From positions 1 to 39,072 of the forward strand of contig JBMFNX010000013.1 in assembly GCA_049969935.1 (NCBI GenBank): a stretch of 39,072 bases of DNA, read 5' to 3'. Every line of letters starts with the position of its first letter. The first letter of the stretch is position 1. Under the pieces are notes generated by a model. That model worked only from the letters and a program-made list of their open reading frames with translations, had not been told where the DNA came from and did no database searches. This document shows positions 39,026 through 39,072 of this stretch, in pieces. Position numbers and translations under genes: made by a program. The DNA comes from JACIWG01 sp049969935. Lineage in GTDB: Archaea; Thermoproteota; Nitrososphaeria; JACIWG01.

Positions 39026-39072
39026 ATGGCAAAAACGATAACAATTAGAGATGATGTTTATAAGAAGCTGTT
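39026..39072 (+). CDS. VapB-like antitoxin, N-terminus only (cut by window edge)
   Basis: The last 47 bases encode MAKTITIRDDVYKKL, the typical opening of an archaeal antitoxin of the VapB/DUF217 group (a DNA-binding strand followed by helix 1). The gene runs off the right edge. A PIN-domain toxin gene is expected directly downstream, outside the window. The GTTTAAA repeats lie just upstream. Confidence 0.75.
   Translation, partial: MAKTITIRDDVYKKL

Noticed and set aside
39013..39030. TTGATGA-like C box near the last antitoxin start
   Set aside because: No CTGA box or terminal stem follows within a normal sRNA length, and the sequence runs into the antitoxin codons.

Overview
The window is AT-rich and gene-dense and looks archaeal. 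The signs are: TATA-like boxes about 25-30 nt before many first codons, which implies leaderless mRNAs; frequent TTG/GTG starts; archaeal family types such as a small RAM-domain protein, an EF-Tu-domain-2-like protein and an ADP-forming acyl-CoA synthetase alpha chain; VapBC modules; and a candidate C/D box sRNA. A heterotrophic member of the TACK/Thermoproteota side fits, but there is no rRNA or ribosomal-protein gene to fix the lineage. I saw no tRNA, rRNA, CRISPR array, insertion sequence or replication origin.

Layout. 1-2207: a possible membrane-protein start running off the left edge, then two overlapping sugar-phosphate isomerase/epimerase-like TIM barrels. 2208-5423: a cysteine synthase-like gene and a site-2 protease, flanked by decayed remnants of a nucleotidyltransferase, an Lrp/RAM protein and a PIN-domain protein. 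5424-10191: a plus-strand block with an MFS transporter, an SDR epimerase, a split UxaA-type dehydratase (large chain, then SAF chain) and a DapB-like dehydrogenase, suggesting uptake and oxidation or dehydration of a sugar acid or hydroxy acid. 10228-18505: a minus-strand operon with a substrate-binding protein, OppB, OppC, OppD, OppF, an Asp/Glu-racemase-like enzyme, a divergent M28 peptidase-like protein and a small unknown protein, probably a peptide scavenging unit.

18723-24157: plus-strand metabolic genes (Ldh2-type dehydrogenase, HpcH-type aldolase, EF-Tu-like small protein, RAM-domain protein, LysE exporter, Cys-cluster protein, acyl-CoA synthetase alpha chain). 24174-33946: mixed single genes (DMT exporter, nitroreductase, M32 carboxypeptidase, AIM24-like protein, phosphoesterase, orphan PAS histidine kinase, nitrilase, MBL hydrolase, NAD synthetase). 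33963-39072: a chromate transporter broken by a one-base frameshift, a candidate C/D box sRNA, a 14-TM MFS exporter, a VapBC pair, an ECF-type substrate-binding membrane protein, a short MGMT and the beginning of a second VapB-like antitoxin.

The window contains many importers and peptidases, sugar-acid-type lyases and dehydrogenases, and an ADP-forming synthetase subunit, which fits a fermentative or organotrophic archaeon living on peptides and carbohydrates. The least ordinary element is the candidate sRNA at 35123-35192. Its two 12-nt guide slots are exactly spaced, and one would place its modification site on C2498 of 23S rRNA.
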